Source: Bacillota bacterium (GTDB lineage Bacteria; Bacillota; UBA4882; UBA10575). From it: a DNA stretch of 45,601 nucleotides. The notes beneath the pieces were generated by a model. The model was not told the DNA's origin. It ran no database searches and saw nothing but the letters and a program-made list of their open reading frames with translations. The stretch spans positions 1-45,601 of the forward strand of contig JAKOVI010000161.1 of assembly GCA_029782135.1 (NCBI GenBank), read 5' to 3'. Of the stretch, positions 17,123-26,523 are shown in pieces; within the stretch, counting starts at the first letter, position 1; each line of letters opens with the position of its first letter. Position numbers and translations under genes: made by a program.

Positions 17123-18834
17123 GGTACTCACAGTATTATATTCCAACCTTAAGGGAGATCCCGGCCGAGGCGGAGATCGACAGCCATAAGCTGATGCTGC
17201 GCGCCGGGATGATCCGGAAAGCGGCCGCCGGAATGTATAGTTTTCTCCCTTTGGCTTACCGGGTGTTGCAAAAAATCAGGAGAGTCGTGGAGGAAGAGAT
17301 GGACCGGGCCGGTGGTCAGCAGGTGTTGCTTCCGATCGTGCAACCGGCTGAGATCTGGCATCAGACCGGGCGCTGGGACGTCTACGGTGAAGAGATGTTC
17401 CGTTTACAAGACCGGCATCAACGTGATTTCTGTTTGGGGCCCACCCATGAAGAGATGATTACTACCCTGGTCAAGAATGAAGTCCGTTCCTACCGGGAAC
17501 TTCCCCTCCGGCTTTACCAGATTCAGAACAAATACCGGGACGAGATCCGGCCCCGTTATGGGGTGATGCGGGCCCGGGAGTTTATCATGAAAGACCTTTA
17601 CTCGTTCGACCGGGACGAAGAAGGTTTGAACCGGAGTTATGAAGCGATGTATGAAGCGTATTCACGGATCTTTACGCGTCTTGGCTTGAAGTTCCGGGCG
17701 GTGGAGGCTGATTCGGGGGCGATTGGCGGGGATGTCAGTCACGAGTTTATGGTGCTGGCCCCCTCCGGTGAATCCGTTATCCTTTACTGTGAGCAATGCG
17801 ACTATGCCGCCAATAACGAGAAAGCATCGGCGGCGCTCCCGGCCAAAGGCGAAGAAGCATTCTTGCCCTGCGAAGAAGTGCATACCCCGGGACAGGCAAC
17901 GGTGCCGGAAGTCACCGCCTACCTGGGTGTTGAGGCTTCACAGTTGATTAAGACGCTCTTCTACCAAGTAGGCGAAGAACTGGTTGCCGTTCTTGTCCGC
18001 GGCGATGATGAGCTTAACGATATCAAACTGGGGAATCTCTTTAATCAACCCTACCGGTTGGCTCCGCCCGAGGAGGTCGCCGCGCAGTTGGATCTCCCGG
18101 TCGGTTATGTTGGACCGGTCGGCCTCCGCACCAAAAAGGTGAAAATAATTGCCGACCACCGCATTAAAACAATGGTTAATGCGGTTTGCGGCGCGAACCG
18201 CCGCGATTATCACCTCCGGAATGTTAATTTGGAACGCGATTTTACGGTGGATACCTTTGCCGATCTCCGGTTGGCAAAAGCCGGTGATCCTTGTCCGCAC
18301 TGCCAACAACCCCTCCTGGAAACCCGGGGAGTGGAAGTCGGCCATATTTTCAAGCTGGGAACCAAGTACAGCAGTGCCCTCCGGGCTTATTTCCGTGACG
18401 AAAACGGGGAGGAAAAACCGTTCATCATGGGCTGCTACGGGATTGGGATTAGCCGGATTGTTGCCGCGGCGATTGAACAAAATAACGATCAGGATGGAAT
18501 CAAATGGCCGGTGCCGATTGCGCCTTTCCAGGTCCTGATCCTGCCGATAACCAGCGAACAACTGGCAACGGCGGAGGAGATTTACAGACAGCTCCGCGCC
18601 GCCGGGGTCGAGGTCCTCTTGGACGACCGGGAGGAGCGGGCCGGCGTGAAATTTAAAGATGCCGATCTGATCGGAATCCCCCTCCGGATCACCGTCGGTC
18701 CCAAAGGCCTGGCCCAGGGTGAAGTTGAAGTTAAAGTCCGGTTGACCGGTGAGGAATTCCGGTGGCCGCTAGCGGACGTTACCTCACAAGTCCTGGCATA
18801 TTTAGCGAAGAATACACCCGTGGTAAATGACTAA
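17119..18834 (+). CDS. proS: Prolyl-tRNA synthetase, bacterial type
   Basis: A 571-residue class II synthetase that charges tRNA-Pro. Motifs include TGRWDVYGEEMFRLQDR, FCLGPTHEEMITTLV and RPRYGVMRAREFIMKD. An inserted YbaK-like editing domain between about residues 240 and 380 removes mischarged Ala. The C-terminal anticodon-binding domain ends the protein, so this is the full-length bacterial form. GGAGG (17107-17111) is inside ispG and the start overlaps its stop, so the two are translationally coupled. Confidence 0.97.
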   Translation: MRYSQYYIPTLREIPAEAEIDSHKLMLRAGMIRKAAAGMYSFLPLAYRVLQKIRRVVEEEMDRAGGQQVLLPIVQPAEIWHQTGRWDVYGEEMFRLQDRHQRDFCLGPTHEEMITTLVKNEVRSYRELPLRLYQIQNKYRDEIRPRYGVMRAREFIMKDLYSFDRDEEGLNRSYEAMYEAYSRIFTRLGLKFRAVEADSGAIGGDVSHEFMVLAPSGESVILYCEQCDYAANNEKASAALPAKGEEAFLPCEEVHTPGQATVPEVTAYLGVEASQLIKTLFYQVGEELVAVLVRGDDELNDIKLGNLFNQPYRLAPPEEVAAQLDLPVGYVGPVGLRTKKVKIIADHRIKTMVNAVCGANRRDYHLRNVNLERDFTVDTFADLRLAKAGDPCPHCQQPLLETRGVEVGHIFKLGTKYSSALRAYFRDENGEEKPFIMGCYGIGISRIVAAAIEQNNDQDGIKWPVPIAPFQVLILPITSEQLATAEEIYRQLRAAGVEVLLDDREERAGVKFKDADLIGIPLRITVGPKGLAQGEVEVKVRLTGEEFRWPLADVTSQVLAYLAKNTPVVND

Positions 18835-18997
18835 GCAGTTGGAGTGTAAAAGGTAAGAAATAACCAGCTCCAAGGGCGGTTGGTGCAAGCGATCGATTGC
18901 AACAGGATGGGGCGAGTTTTTTAAAGAGCATGGAAAAGACACCTGCGAGTTCAGTGCGAAAAAGAATGCACATTACGGAAGAGTAAGGTGGTTGATG
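18835..18997 (+). promoter_or_regulatory. Structured spacer before the glycosyltransferase
   Basis: TTGGAG (18839-18844) can pair with CTCCAA (18868-18873), and GCAA (18885-18888) with TTGC (18897-18900). A possible promoter is TTGCAA (18897-18902), 17 bp, TTTAAA (18920-18925). The stretch AGGGCGGTTGGTGC loosely recalls a T-box loop but does not match it. Confidence 0.3.
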
Positions 18998-19636
18998 ATG
19001 AAGATTACTGCCGTAATCCCGGCCTACAACGAAGAGAAAACTCTTCGTGGCGTTCTGGAACCGGTGATGCAATGTGACGAAATATCACAAGTGATTGTCG
19101 TCAACGATGGCTCGACGGACCGGACTGCCGAAATCGCCGGGGAGATGGGGGTCGACTTGATTACTTTACCTTATAACCAAGGGAAAGGGGCGGCCGTCAA
19201 GGCCGGAGTCGCAGCCACTCAGGCGGAGATCATTCTTCTACTCGATGCCGACCTCGTCGGGCTGACCACGGATCATATTAGGGCTCTCCTTTCGCCGGTC
19301 ATCAAAGGGGAGGCAATGATGACGGTCGGGGTGTTTACCGAGGGAAGAATCAGCACAGACATCTCGCAACAGGTTGCCCCGGTTTTAAACGGCCAACGGG
19401 CAGTCCGGCGGGAGCTGGTGGTGGCGCTACCGGATCTCGACCAAACGAAATACGGGATTGAGGTGGTCTTAACCCGCTACGCCCGTACACACCACTGCAA
19501 GGTGGTCTGGGTACCGTTGCCGAAACTGACGCAGGTGATGAAAGAAGAAAAACTCGGATTTTACCAGGGGTTTAGAGCGCGAATGCGTATGTATTGGCAG
19601 ATTATCAAAGTGCTGGTCGCCACCAAAACCCCTTAA
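18998..19636 (+). CDS. Family 2 glycosyltransferase, small soluble form
   Basis: A 212-residue GT-A fold protein beginning MKITAVIPAYNEEKTL. The nucleotide-sugar site is VVNDGSTDRT and the metal-binding acidic motif is LLLDADLVGL. It has no transmembrane anchor and is shorter than polymer-forming GT2 enzymes, so a single transfer to a lipid or small acceptor is likely. The start is ATG 18998, as AAGGTGG lies 6 nt upstream; TTG 18992 and ATG 18995 are too close to it. It is placed between proS and polC with spacers on both sides, so no pathway link is evident. Confidence 0.85.
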   Translation: MKITAVIPAYNEEKTLRGVLEPVMQCDEISQVIVVNDGSTDRTAEIAGEMGVDLITLPYNQGKGAAVKAGVAATQAEIILLLDADLVGLTTDHIRALLSPVIKGEAMMTVGVFTEGRISTDISQQVAPVLNGQRAVRRELVVALPDLDQTKYGIEVVLTRYARTHHCKVVWVPLPKLTQVMKEEKLGFYQGFRARMRMYWQIIKVLVATKTP

Positions 19637-19774
19637 AGATTGGCGGGTCTTTCTGACTGGAAGGTCCGTTAAAGACCTGCTCACCCAGTTCGGGTAGGGA
19701 AATAGATCTCAAGCCGGCTTACCAGATCAAGCCGGCCTTTGTACCGGTCGATCCACCAAAAGCTGGAGGTCATC
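19637..19774 (+). other. Hairpin-rich spacer before polC
   Basis: GGTCTTT can pair with AAAGACC within about 19648-19680. A perfect 8-bp hairpin GCCGGCTT (19713-19720) / AAGCCGGC (19729-19736) follows, with only CTTTG after it. No clear sigma-A promoter was found. Confidence 0.35.
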
Positions 19775-22700
19775 ATGGTCAAGCAGTACATACTACAACC
19801 TAAGTCTAAATACTTGTCTGAGTTAAGGGGGATGGAAACGATCTCCCTTTTGTTTCCGGATCAAAGTATCCTGGGGAAGATTGAGATCGAAAAGGTCGTG
19901 ATCAACAGCGCAACAAAGGATGTAACCGTATATCTGAAAGCGCCCGTTGCGCTTGATGAACAACTCCGCGCGAAGATTGAAGAGCAGTTCTCCGCTCAGT
20001 TACAAGCGAAGTGCCAAATCAAACTGCGGGCGGAGAAGGTTGACGGCTTATCCGCAGACCGTGAACAACACTTCTCTGACCTTGATGCACTGACGGAGGC
20101 GATTAAAAAACAATTTGCCGGGGTTTATGCCTGGCTAACCTCAACCCCGCTGGCTTGGGAGGGAGAGGGGGCGCTCGTCGTCAGAGTCAACTCGGCTTTG
20201 GCCTTGGATTATATCAGGCCGCGGGAGAGGCAGTTATTAAACTGTTTACAGGAGCGGGCCGGGAAAAAAATTAAAATCCGCTATGAAGTGGTAGAGGAGG
20301 AACGGCCGCTTCCGGAGTCTCCGGAGGAATATCCCTTGCTTGAACCGCCGGGGCAACCGGCGGCGACGCCCAAACCCGCGCCGGCTCACGGGCAGGTCCT
20401 CCTCGGCGCCAAGATCCGCGAAGCTGCCTGCGCGATAAAAGAAATCACGGCGGAAGTTGAAGAGGTGGTAATCGAGGGCGAGGTGCTTACGACTGAGGTC
20501 CGGAGCTTGAAATCCGGCCGTAATTTATTGCTCTTTGATCTGACCGACTATACCGATTCCATATCGGTCAAAGCCTTTGCCTCGAAGAAATATGATCCGT
20601 CGGCGACCGTCCAAACGGGAATGTGGCTTAAGATCAAGGGGAAGTTGCAATATGATGATTATGCCAAAGAACAGATTATCATGGCGGACAGTATTCAGAT
20701 TGCCGCCGCGCCGGAATTGAAGGACGAAGCGGAAACGAAACGGATCGAATTACATTTGCATACCAAAATGTCGGCGATGGACGGTTTGCTTGACTTGGAA
20801 AAAGCGATTCAAACAGTTGCGAACTGGGGACATGAGGCGATCGCGATCACCGACCATGGGGTGGTCCAGGCTTTTCCGGAGGCCGCCCGGTTGGGAAAGA
20901 AATATGGCGTGAAGATCCTCTACGGGATGGAAGGGTATTTGGTCGATGACCAGGAACCGGTCGTAACCGCACCCCCCGATTGTGCTTTTTTTGACCTCCC
21001 GTTAGTGGTGGTTGATATCGAAACCACCGGTCTGAATCCGCAGCGGGCGGAGTTGTTGGAGATCGGCGCCGTTAAAGTGGAGAAGGGGAAAGTAACGGCC
21101 GTCTTTAACGAGTTGGTCCGGCCTTCGCAACCGATTCCATATAAAATTACCCAGTTAACCGGCATTACGGAGGAGATGGTAAAGGATGCCCCTTTCCCGG
21201 CTGAGGTCCTCGGCCGGTTTAAAGAATTTGCCGCCGGCGCCATCCTGGCCGCGCACAATGCCCGTTTCGATCTCGGCTTTTTGCGGGAAAAGTTTAAAGT
21301 ATATTTGGATGAAGAGTTTGCACCGCCGGCCGTCGATACGCTGGCGTTAAGCCGGGTTTTGCGGCCGGAGTGGAAAAGCCACCGCCTGGATGCGGTCGCG
21401 AAAGGGCTGGGGATCATTCAGGAACAGCACCACCGGGCGGGTGATGATGCGTTGACCGCCTGGAAGATTTTGGAGAAAGGGCTGGAACGCTGCCGGGAAA
21501 AGAACTGTACAAAGTGGACGGAGCTTAATGCGTTGAGCACGGCAGCCCATCCGGAGAGCTTGCATTCCTACCATATCCTACTGTTGGTGAAGGACCAAAC
21601 CGGTTTGGCAAACTTATATAAACTCGTCTCGGAGTCGCATTTAAAATACTACCACCGTCATCCCCGGATCCCCCGCTCCTTGTTGGCCGAGTACCGCGAG
21701 GGGCTCCTGCTGGGGACTGCCTGTGAGGCCGGCGAACTCTTTTCCGCCCTGCTGAACGGTGCCGAAGAACAGCAGGTTGAAAGGATTGCCGCGTTCTACG
21801 ATTTTCTTGAGATTCAACCCCTGACCAACAATGAGTTTCTCGTCCGGGAAGGGCGGTTGACGAAAGAGGAGTTAATCGAGTTGAACCGCCAGATCTGCCG
21901 TCTCGGCGAAAAACTGGGCAAACCGGTGGTCGCCACCGGTGATGTCCATTTTCTCCGGCCGGAGGATGAGGTGTTCCGCCGGATTTTGATGGCCGGGCAG
22001 GGATATAGCGATGCTGAAGAACAACCCCCGTTATACCTGCGGACGACCACCGAGATGCTGGCCGAATTCTCTTACCTGGGCGAAGAATTGGCCTACCAGG
22101 TCGTGGTGGCCAATCCAAGGCGGATCGTCGCCGAGATTGGCGACGTCAAGCCGGTTCCGGACCAGTTTTACCCGCCGAAGCTCCCGGGGGCGGAGGAGGA
22201 GATCCGGACAACCGCTTACCGGCGGGCGGAAGAATTATACGGTAAGCCGCTCCCCAAAATCGTGGCGGAGCGTTTGGAACTCGAACTGAAGAGTATTATC
22301 GGCCATGGTTATGCGGTCTTATATTTAATTGCGCAAAAACTGGTGAGAAAGTCCCTCGATGATGGCTATCTGGTTGGTTCGCGGGGTTCGGTCGGTTCCT
22401 CCCTGGTGGCGACGATGTGTGGAATTACGGAAGTGAATCCCCTACCCGCACATTACCGCTGCCCACATTGTTTTTACAGCGAGTTTATGGAGACGGGGGC
22501 TGTCGGTTCCGGCTTCGACCTGCCGGCGAAAGATTGCCCGCAGTGTGGGCAGCCGCTGGTGAAGGATGGTCAGGATATCCCGTTCGCCACCTTTATGGGA
22601 TTTGAAGGGGACAAAGAACCGGATATTGACCTTAATTTTTCCGGTGACTACCAGCCGGTCGTCCACCGGTATACGGAAGAGTTATTGGGAAAAGGCTTTG

Positions 22701-24043
22701 TCTTCCGCGCCGGCACCATCACCGGGCTGGCGGAGAAGACCGCTTATGGTTTTGTCCGGGGTTATATGGAGGAAAAAGGAATTACCCTCCGGCAGGCGGA
22801 GATTAACCGCTTGGTCCAGGGGTGTACGGGGGTCCGCCGTTCGACCGGGCAACACCCCGGTGGGATGATCGTTCTCCCTCAAGACCAGGAGATCTATAAG
22901 TTTACCCCTATTCAGTATCCGGCAAACGACCAGAACGCGGAGTGGGTGACGACCCATTTCGATTACCATGCCGCTTTGGAGGGGCGCCTGGTGAAGCTGG
23001 ATATCCTGGGGCATGATGACCCGACGGTCATCCGGATGCTGTACGATTTGACCGGGGTTGATCCCTTAACGATCCCGTTTGATGAACCCCGGACAATGAA
23101 GCTCTTCTCCTCGGTGGAACCCCTGGGTATTACCCCCGAAGAACTCGGTTTTGACCTGGGGACCTTGGGGATCCCGGAATTCGGAACCGGTTTTGCCCGG
23201 CAGATGCTGGAAGAGACGAGACCGAAATCCTTCTCCGAACTGATCTGTATCTCCGGCCTCTCGCACGGGACGAATGTGTGGTTGGGCAACGCGCAGGAAT
23301 TGATCAAAGCCGAGCAGGCGACCTTGTCGGATGTCATTTCAACCCGGGACAAGATCATGACGGATCTTATTTACCGTGGCGTCCCCCCCAAACAAGCCTT
23401 TACGATCATGGAGAAAGTCCGGAAAGGCCGTAATCTGGACGAGGCCGATATTCAGCTCTTAAGGGAGCATCAGGTTCCCGAATGGTATATTGATTCCTGT
23501 TTAAAAATCAAATATCTTTTCCCCAAAGCTCATGCCGCCGCCTATGTGATGATGGGGTTCCGGATCGCTTACTATAAGGTGTATTACCCGGAAGCCTTTT
23601 ACGCTGCTTATTTTTCGATCCGGGCCGATGAATTCAATGCCGAACTGGTCTTACAGGGGGTAGATTACGTCAGGAAGTATCTCAAAGAGCTTGAGGCGAA
23701 AGGGAACGGGCTGACGGCGAAAGAGAAGAACCTCTATACCATTCTGGAGGTGGCGCATGAGGCAATGCTGCGCAAGATCAGATTCCTCCCGGTTGATCTA
23801 TACCGCTCCGATGCGACCAAGTTCCTAATCACTCCGAACGGCTTGTTGATGCCGCTGGTGGCGATTCCCGGGTTAGGGGAGACTGCAGCCCGGGCGGTCG
23901 TTAAAGCCCGCGCCGAAGGCGAGTTTGTCTCGGTAGAGGATCTGAAGAACCGCGCCCGGCTTTCTTCCAATGTAATCGAGGTTTTAACGGAACAGGGCTG
24001 CCTGAAAGGATTACCGGCGACCAATCAACTTACCCTGTTTTAA
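19775..24043 (+). CDS. polC: DNA polymerase III alpha subunit, PolC type
   Basis: A 1422-residue replicative polymerase of low-GC Gram-positive lineages with built-in proofreading. In order: N-terminal domain (1-225), OB fold (about 230-310), PHP domain split around the exonuclease (H327 and H329 in ELHLHTKM), DEDDh exonuclease starting at D414/E416 (VVDIETTGLN), a CPHC...CPQC zinc site, and the polymerase core with catalytic D950 and D952 (PDIDLNFSGDYQ). ATG 19775 is chosen with GGAGG (19765-19769) 5 nt upstream. The presence of PolC is the best single taxonomic marker here. Confidence 0.98.
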   Translation: MVKQYILQPKSKYLSELRGMETISLLFPDQSILGKIEIEKVVINSATKDVTVYLKAPVALDEQLRAKIEEQFSAQLQAKCQIKLRAEKVDGLSADREQHFSDLDALTEAIKKQFAGVYAWLTSTPLAWEGEGALVVRVNSALALDYIRPRERQLLNCLQERAGKKIKIRYEVVEEERPLPESPEEYPLLEPPGQPAATPKPAPAHGQVLLGAKIREAACAIKEITAEVEEVVIEGEVLTTEVRSLKSGRNLLLFDLTDYTDSISVKAFASKKYDPSATVQTGMWLKIKGKLQYDDYAKEQIIMADSIQIAAAPELKDEAETKRIELHLHTKMSAMDGLLDLEKAIQTVANWGHEAIAITDHGVVQAFPEAARLGKKYGVKILYGMEGYLVDDQEPVVTAPPDCAFFDLPLVVVDIETTGLNPQRAELLEIGAVKVEKGKVTAVFNELVRPSQPIPYKITQLTGITEEMVKDAPFPAEVLGRFKEFAAGAILAAHNARFDLGFLREKFKVYLDEEFAPPAVDTLALSRVLRPEWKSHRLDAVAKGLGIIQEQHHRAGDDALTAWKILEKGLERCREKNCTKWTELNALSTAAHPESLHSYHILLLVKDQTGLANLYKLVSESHLKYYHRHPRIPRSLLAEYREGLLLGTACEAGELFSALLNGAEEQQVERIAAFYDFLEIQPLTNNEFLVREGRLTKEELIELNRQICRLGEKLGKPVVATGDVHFLRPEDEVFRRILMAGQGYSDAEEQPPLYLRTTTEMLAEFSYLGEELAYQVVVANPRRIVAEIGDVKPVPDQFYPPKLPGAEEEIRTTAYRRAEELYGKPLPKIVAERLELELKSIIGHGYAVLYLIAQKLVRKSLDDGYLVGSRGSVGSSLVATMCGITEVNPLPAHYRCPHCFYSEFMETGAVGSGFDLPAKDCPQCGQPLVKDGQDIPFATFMGFEGDKEPDIDLNFSGDYQPVVHRYTEELLGKGFVFRAGTITGLAEKTAYGFVRGYMEEKGITLRQAEINRLVQGCTGVRRSTGQHPGGMIVLPQDQEIYKFTPIQYPANDQNAEWVTTHFDYHAALEGRLVKLDILGHDDPTVIRMLYDLTGVDPLTIPFDEPRTMKLFSSVEPLGITPEELGFDLGTLGIPEFGTGFARQMLEETRPKSFSELICISGLSHGTNVWLGNAQELIKAEQATLSDVISTRDKIMTDLIYRGVPPKQAFTIMEKVRKGRNLDEADIQLLREHQVPEWYIDSCLKIKYLFPKAHAAAYVMMGFRIAYYKVYYPEAFYAAYFSIRADEFNAELVLQGVDYVRKYLKELEAKGNGLTAKEKNLYTILEVAHEAMLRKIRFLPVDLYRSDATKFLITPNGLLMPLVAIPGLGETAARAVVKARAEGEFVSVEDLKNRARLSSNVIEVLTEQGCLKGLPATNQLTLF

Positions 24044-24054
24044 AGTGGAAGGAG

Positions 24055-24101
24055 CTTGGGTCCCAAGAGATCCTTGACAAAGCTTTGGTTCTCAATAATA
24101 A
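24055..24101 (+). promoter_or_regulatory. lspA promoter with an adjacent dyad
   Basis: TTGACA (24074-24079) and TAATAA (24096-24101) are 16 bp apart. Seven bases upstream of the -35 lies the dyad CTTGGG-T-CCCAAG (24055-24067). The promoter overlaps an in-frame TTG at 24085, arguing against that codon as the lspA start. Confidence 0.7.
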
Positions 24102-24132
24102 TATGATCAGCTTCGAACATGGAGGTTTTGTC

Positions 24133-24624
24133 TTGCTTGGTTTTCATCTGCTTTTCCTGCTTGTCATTCTCCTCGACCAGAGTACAAAGTACTTTGTCCA
24201 ACGTTTCCTGCCTTTAAACGGAGGAATAACGGTTCTGCCCGGAGTTTTATCCCTGACTTACATCAATAACCCGGGCGCGGCTTTTGGGATTTTGCCGTAC
24301 AAAACAGTCTTGTTGGTTGTCCTGACATTTCTCCTGTTCTTTTTGGTCTTTCTTTTCCGGAACCGGATCCCCCGCCAGCCATCCTTTCTGCGCTGGGGTT
24401 TAGCCCTGGGATTGGGAGGAGCCACCGGGAATCTGATCGACCGGTTGCGTTTCGGCAGCGTGATCGATTTTATCGATCTGCGCTTTTGGCCGATGAAAAA
24501 TTTTCCGATCTTCAACATCGCCGATCTGGCCATTTCCTGCGGTGTACTGCTGATCTTGTGGTATTTGCGCAAGCAGGAACAAACGACCGGTGATGAAGAG
24601 AAAGCAATAGAGCAAGGGGGTTGA
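24133..24624 (+). CDS. lspA: Lipoprotein signal peptidase (signal peptidase II)
   Basis: A 163-residue membrane aspartyl protease with four hydrophobic helices that removes signal peptides from diacylglyceryl-modified prolipoproteins. Conserved parts are LLDQSTKYF, YINNPGAAFGIL, GNLIDRLRFGSVIDFIDL (catalytic Asp) and FNIADLAI (second catalytic Asp). TTG 24133 has GGAGG (24121-24125) 7 nt upstream and gives the usual family length; ATG 24103 and TTG 24085 lie in or beside the promoter. It is followed after 4 nt by lgt, which acts one step earlier in the same pathway. Confidence 0.93.
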   Translation: MLGFHLLFLLVILLDQSTKYFVQRFLPLNGGITVLPGVLSLTYINNPGAAFGILPYKTVLLVVLTFLLFFLVFLFRNRIPRQPSFLRWGLALGLGGATGNLIDRLRFGSVIDFIDLRFWPMKNFPIFNIADLAISCGVLLILWYLRKQEQTTGDEEKAIEQGG

Positions 24625-24628
24625 TTGG

Positions 24629-25420
24629 ATGTATCCGGTCCTGTTCTCGATCGGCAGATTAAATATTTACTCCTGGGGTCTGATGGTTGCCCTGGCTTTG
24701 CTTTTTGGGATCATCTGGGTCGGTAAAAGCGCAGAGAAAAGAAAGGTCGCGACCTTTGATCAGATCCTTGATTTGGCGCTCTATGTAATCGTCGGCGGCT
24801 TCATCTTTGCCAAAATTGTTAGTGTCCTCTACGAATTTGAATCTTTCCGGCAGGATCCGCTCGCCTTTTTTTCCGGTTATTCCGGCTCCTTTTTCGGGGC
24901 GGTGATCGGCGGGGTTCTGCTGGGTGTCTACTATACAAAGCGGGCTAAGCTCGACACCTGGCGGTTGGCGGATCTAGTGGCAGTTTATATCCCGCTTGGG
25001 CATATCCTGGGCCGGATTGGTTGTTTTCTGGGCGGATGCTGTTATGGGGTGGTGTCGGATCTGCCATGGGCATTGCCGTGTGCCGTCTCCGATCAACTGC
25101 CGCGCCATCCGACCCAGATCTATGAGATCATCGGGAATCTCTTCCTCTTTGCGGTACTGTTTTTGGTCAGCCGGCGGCAAGAAAAACGTGGAAGCGGGCA
25201 TTTCCCAGGGTTCATCTTCTGGCTGTATGTCGGACTTTATTGTCTACTCCGGATTGTTGTGGAGATTTTCCGGGATAGTCAGATGTTGGCGTTTGGGTGG
25301 TTACGGATCACCCAAGCTTTTGCCTTCCCCATCGCCGTCGTGGTCTTTGTCTATATCTGTTACCGGTTGAAAAAGGAAGCAAGGAAGGAGCAGCATGCCG
25401 CTTCGACAATACAGCGTTAG
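24629..25420 (+). CDS. lgt: Prolipoprotein diacylglyceryl transferase
   Basis: A 263-residue membrane enzyme that moves diacylglycerol from phosphatidylglycerol to the lipobox cysteine. The family region is GHILGRIGCFLGGCCYG, followed by RHPTQIYE; the usual Asn of GRIGN is Cys here, as in many Bacillota homologues. About seven hydrophobic helices are present. ATG 24629 has AAGGGGG upstream. The gene overlaps rluD by 26 nt. With lspA it shows that lipoproteins are made, although the binding protein at 4102 is not one. Confidence 0.9.
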   Translation: MYPVLFSIGRLNIYSWGLMVALALLFGIIWVGKSAEKRKVATFDQILDLALYVIVGGFIFAKIVSVLYEFESFRQDPLAFFSGYSGSFFGAVIGGVLLGVYYTKRAKLDTWRLADLVAVYIPLGHILGRIGCFLGGCCYGVVSDLPWALPCAVSDQLPRHPTQIYEIIGNLFLFAVLFLVSRRQEKRGSGHFPGFIFWLYVGLYCLLRIVVEIFRDSQMLAFGWLRITQAFAFPIAVVVFVYICYRLKKEARKEQHAASTIQR

Positions 25421-26318
25421 ACCGGAAGATGAAGGCGTCAGGATTGACCTTTTTCTCGCGCGGATGCCCGGGTTACCATCCCGGACTTATGCCCAGAAAC
25501 TTCTGAAGAAAGGGAAGGTTGCGGTGAATGGCCAGACGGTAAAGGCCAGTTACCTTCTGCAAACGGGCGACCTGATCACGCTTGATTTCGAAGAACCAAA
25601 GCCGCCAACGGTCGAAGCGGAGGATATCCCACTGGACATCCTCTATGAAGACCAGGATCTGGTCGTCGTGAACAAACCCCGCGGCCTGGTTGTTCATCCG
25701 GCGCCCGGGAACCAACAGGGGACTTTAGTGAACGCCCTCTTGAACCACTGTACGGATCTCTCGGGGATCGGCGGCGTAATCCGGCCGGGGATTGTCCACC
25801 GCCTGGACAAGGATACGTCCGGGGTTTTGGTGGTGGCAAAAAACGACCAGGCGCATCTGACCTTGGCGCGACAGTTAAAGCAGCGGACAATGGCCCGGAT
25901 CTACCTTGCCTTGGCGCATGGGCGCCTGCCGGCGCCGGAGGGGACGGTTAGCGCACCGATCGGGCGCCATCCCGTCCACCGCAAAAAGATGGCGGTCCGG
26001 GCCGACGGACGCCCGGCGACCACGCATTACCGGGTCCTCGAGGAACTGGGGCCTTACACTTTCCTCCAGTTGAAACTGGATACCGGCCGCACCCATCAGA
26101 TCCGTGTCCATCTCCAGTACATCGGGCATCCGGTCGCCGGGGATCAAGTGTATGGACGGGGGACGGAACCCTTTGCCATTGACGGGCAGGCGCTCCATGC
26201 CGCGGCCTTACGTCTGCTTCATCCCCGGACCGGCCAGGTGATGGAGTTTACCGCGCCGCTCCCGGCGGATTTTCAGGCGGCGCTTGCTTATTGCCGGGAA
26301 AAATGGGGAAAAAATTGA
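25395..26318 (+). CDS. RluD-family 23S rRNA/tRNA pseudouridine synthase
   Basis: 307 residues. An N-terminal S4 RNA-binding domain (about 15-75, RIDLFLARMPGLPSRTYAQK) precedes the catalytic domain with HRLDKDTSGVLVVAK, which holds the catalytic Asp. DTGRTHQIRVHLQ completes the family pattern. It isomerises uridine in large-subunit RNA, as RluD and B. subtilis YlyB do. The start lies 26 nt inside lgt with GGAAGGAG upstream, and lspA-lgt-rluD share the promoter at 24074. The exact target uridines cannot be told. Confidence 0.93.
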   Translation: MPLRQYSVRPEDEGVRIDLFLARMPGLPSRTYAQKLLKKGKVAVNGQTVKASYLLQTGDLITLDFEEPKPPTVEAEDIPLDILYEDQDLVVVNKPRGLVVHPAPGNQQGTLVNALLNHCTDLSGIGGVIRPGIVHRLDKDTSGVLVVAKNDQAHLTLARQLKQRTMARIYLALAHGRLPAPEGTVSAPIGRHPVHRKKMAVRADGRPATTHYRVLEELGPYTFLQLKLDTGRTHQIRVHLQYIGHPVAGDQVYGRGTEPFAIDGQALHAAALRLLHPRTGQVMEFTAPLPADFQAALAYCREKWGKN

Positions 26319-26325
26319 GATTTAC

Positions 26326-26354
26326 TTGACCAAGAAAGATAATAATGGTATACT
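26326..26354 (+). promoter_or_regulatory. Extended -10 promoter of infC-rpmI-rplT
   Basis: TTGACC (26326-26331), 17 bp, TATACT (26349-26354), with TGG before the -10 (extended form). It is very similar to the rpsB promoter at 6972. Confidence 0.85.
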
Positions 26355-26381
26355 CTTGATGAAAAGTTGATCTTTTTAAGT

Positions 26382-26496
26382 AGAAGCCTCTGCTTCTCAC
26401 CCAGCGGTCTTCACCAGCTTGGGTTCACAGTCAAGCGCGAAGAATATTGTGGGATTTTCCGGAGCGAGCAGAGGTTTTTGCTCGTTTTATTTTTAT
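26382..26496 (+). promoter_or_regulatory. L20-type attenuator leader of infC
   Basis: The terminator is CGAGCA (26465-26470) / TGCTCG (26479-26484) followed by TTTTATTTTTATT. A competing long-range pairing joins CCTCTGCT (26387-26394) to AGCAGAGG (26467-26474), which would break the terminator stem. The upstream bases can also fold locally as AGAAGC (26382-26387) / GCTTCT (26392-26397). In B. subtilis, ribosomal protein L20 represses this operon through such a leader, so excess L20 is expected to favour termination here. Confidence 0.8.
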
Positions 26497-26523
26497 TCAT
26501 TTTTAAGCAGGAGGTGGCGGCTG

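Noticed and set aside
18868-18900. T-box riboswitch in the spacer after proS
   Set aside because: AGGGCGGTTGGTGC only loosely resembles the AGGGTGGNACCGCG element, no specifier stem is seen, and the downstream gene is a glycosyltransferase, not a synthetase or amino acid gene.
19739-19774. Upstream TTG start for PolC
   Set aside because: The 12 extra residues lie right after a hairpin and lack an SD; ATG 19775 has GGAGG 5 nt upstream.
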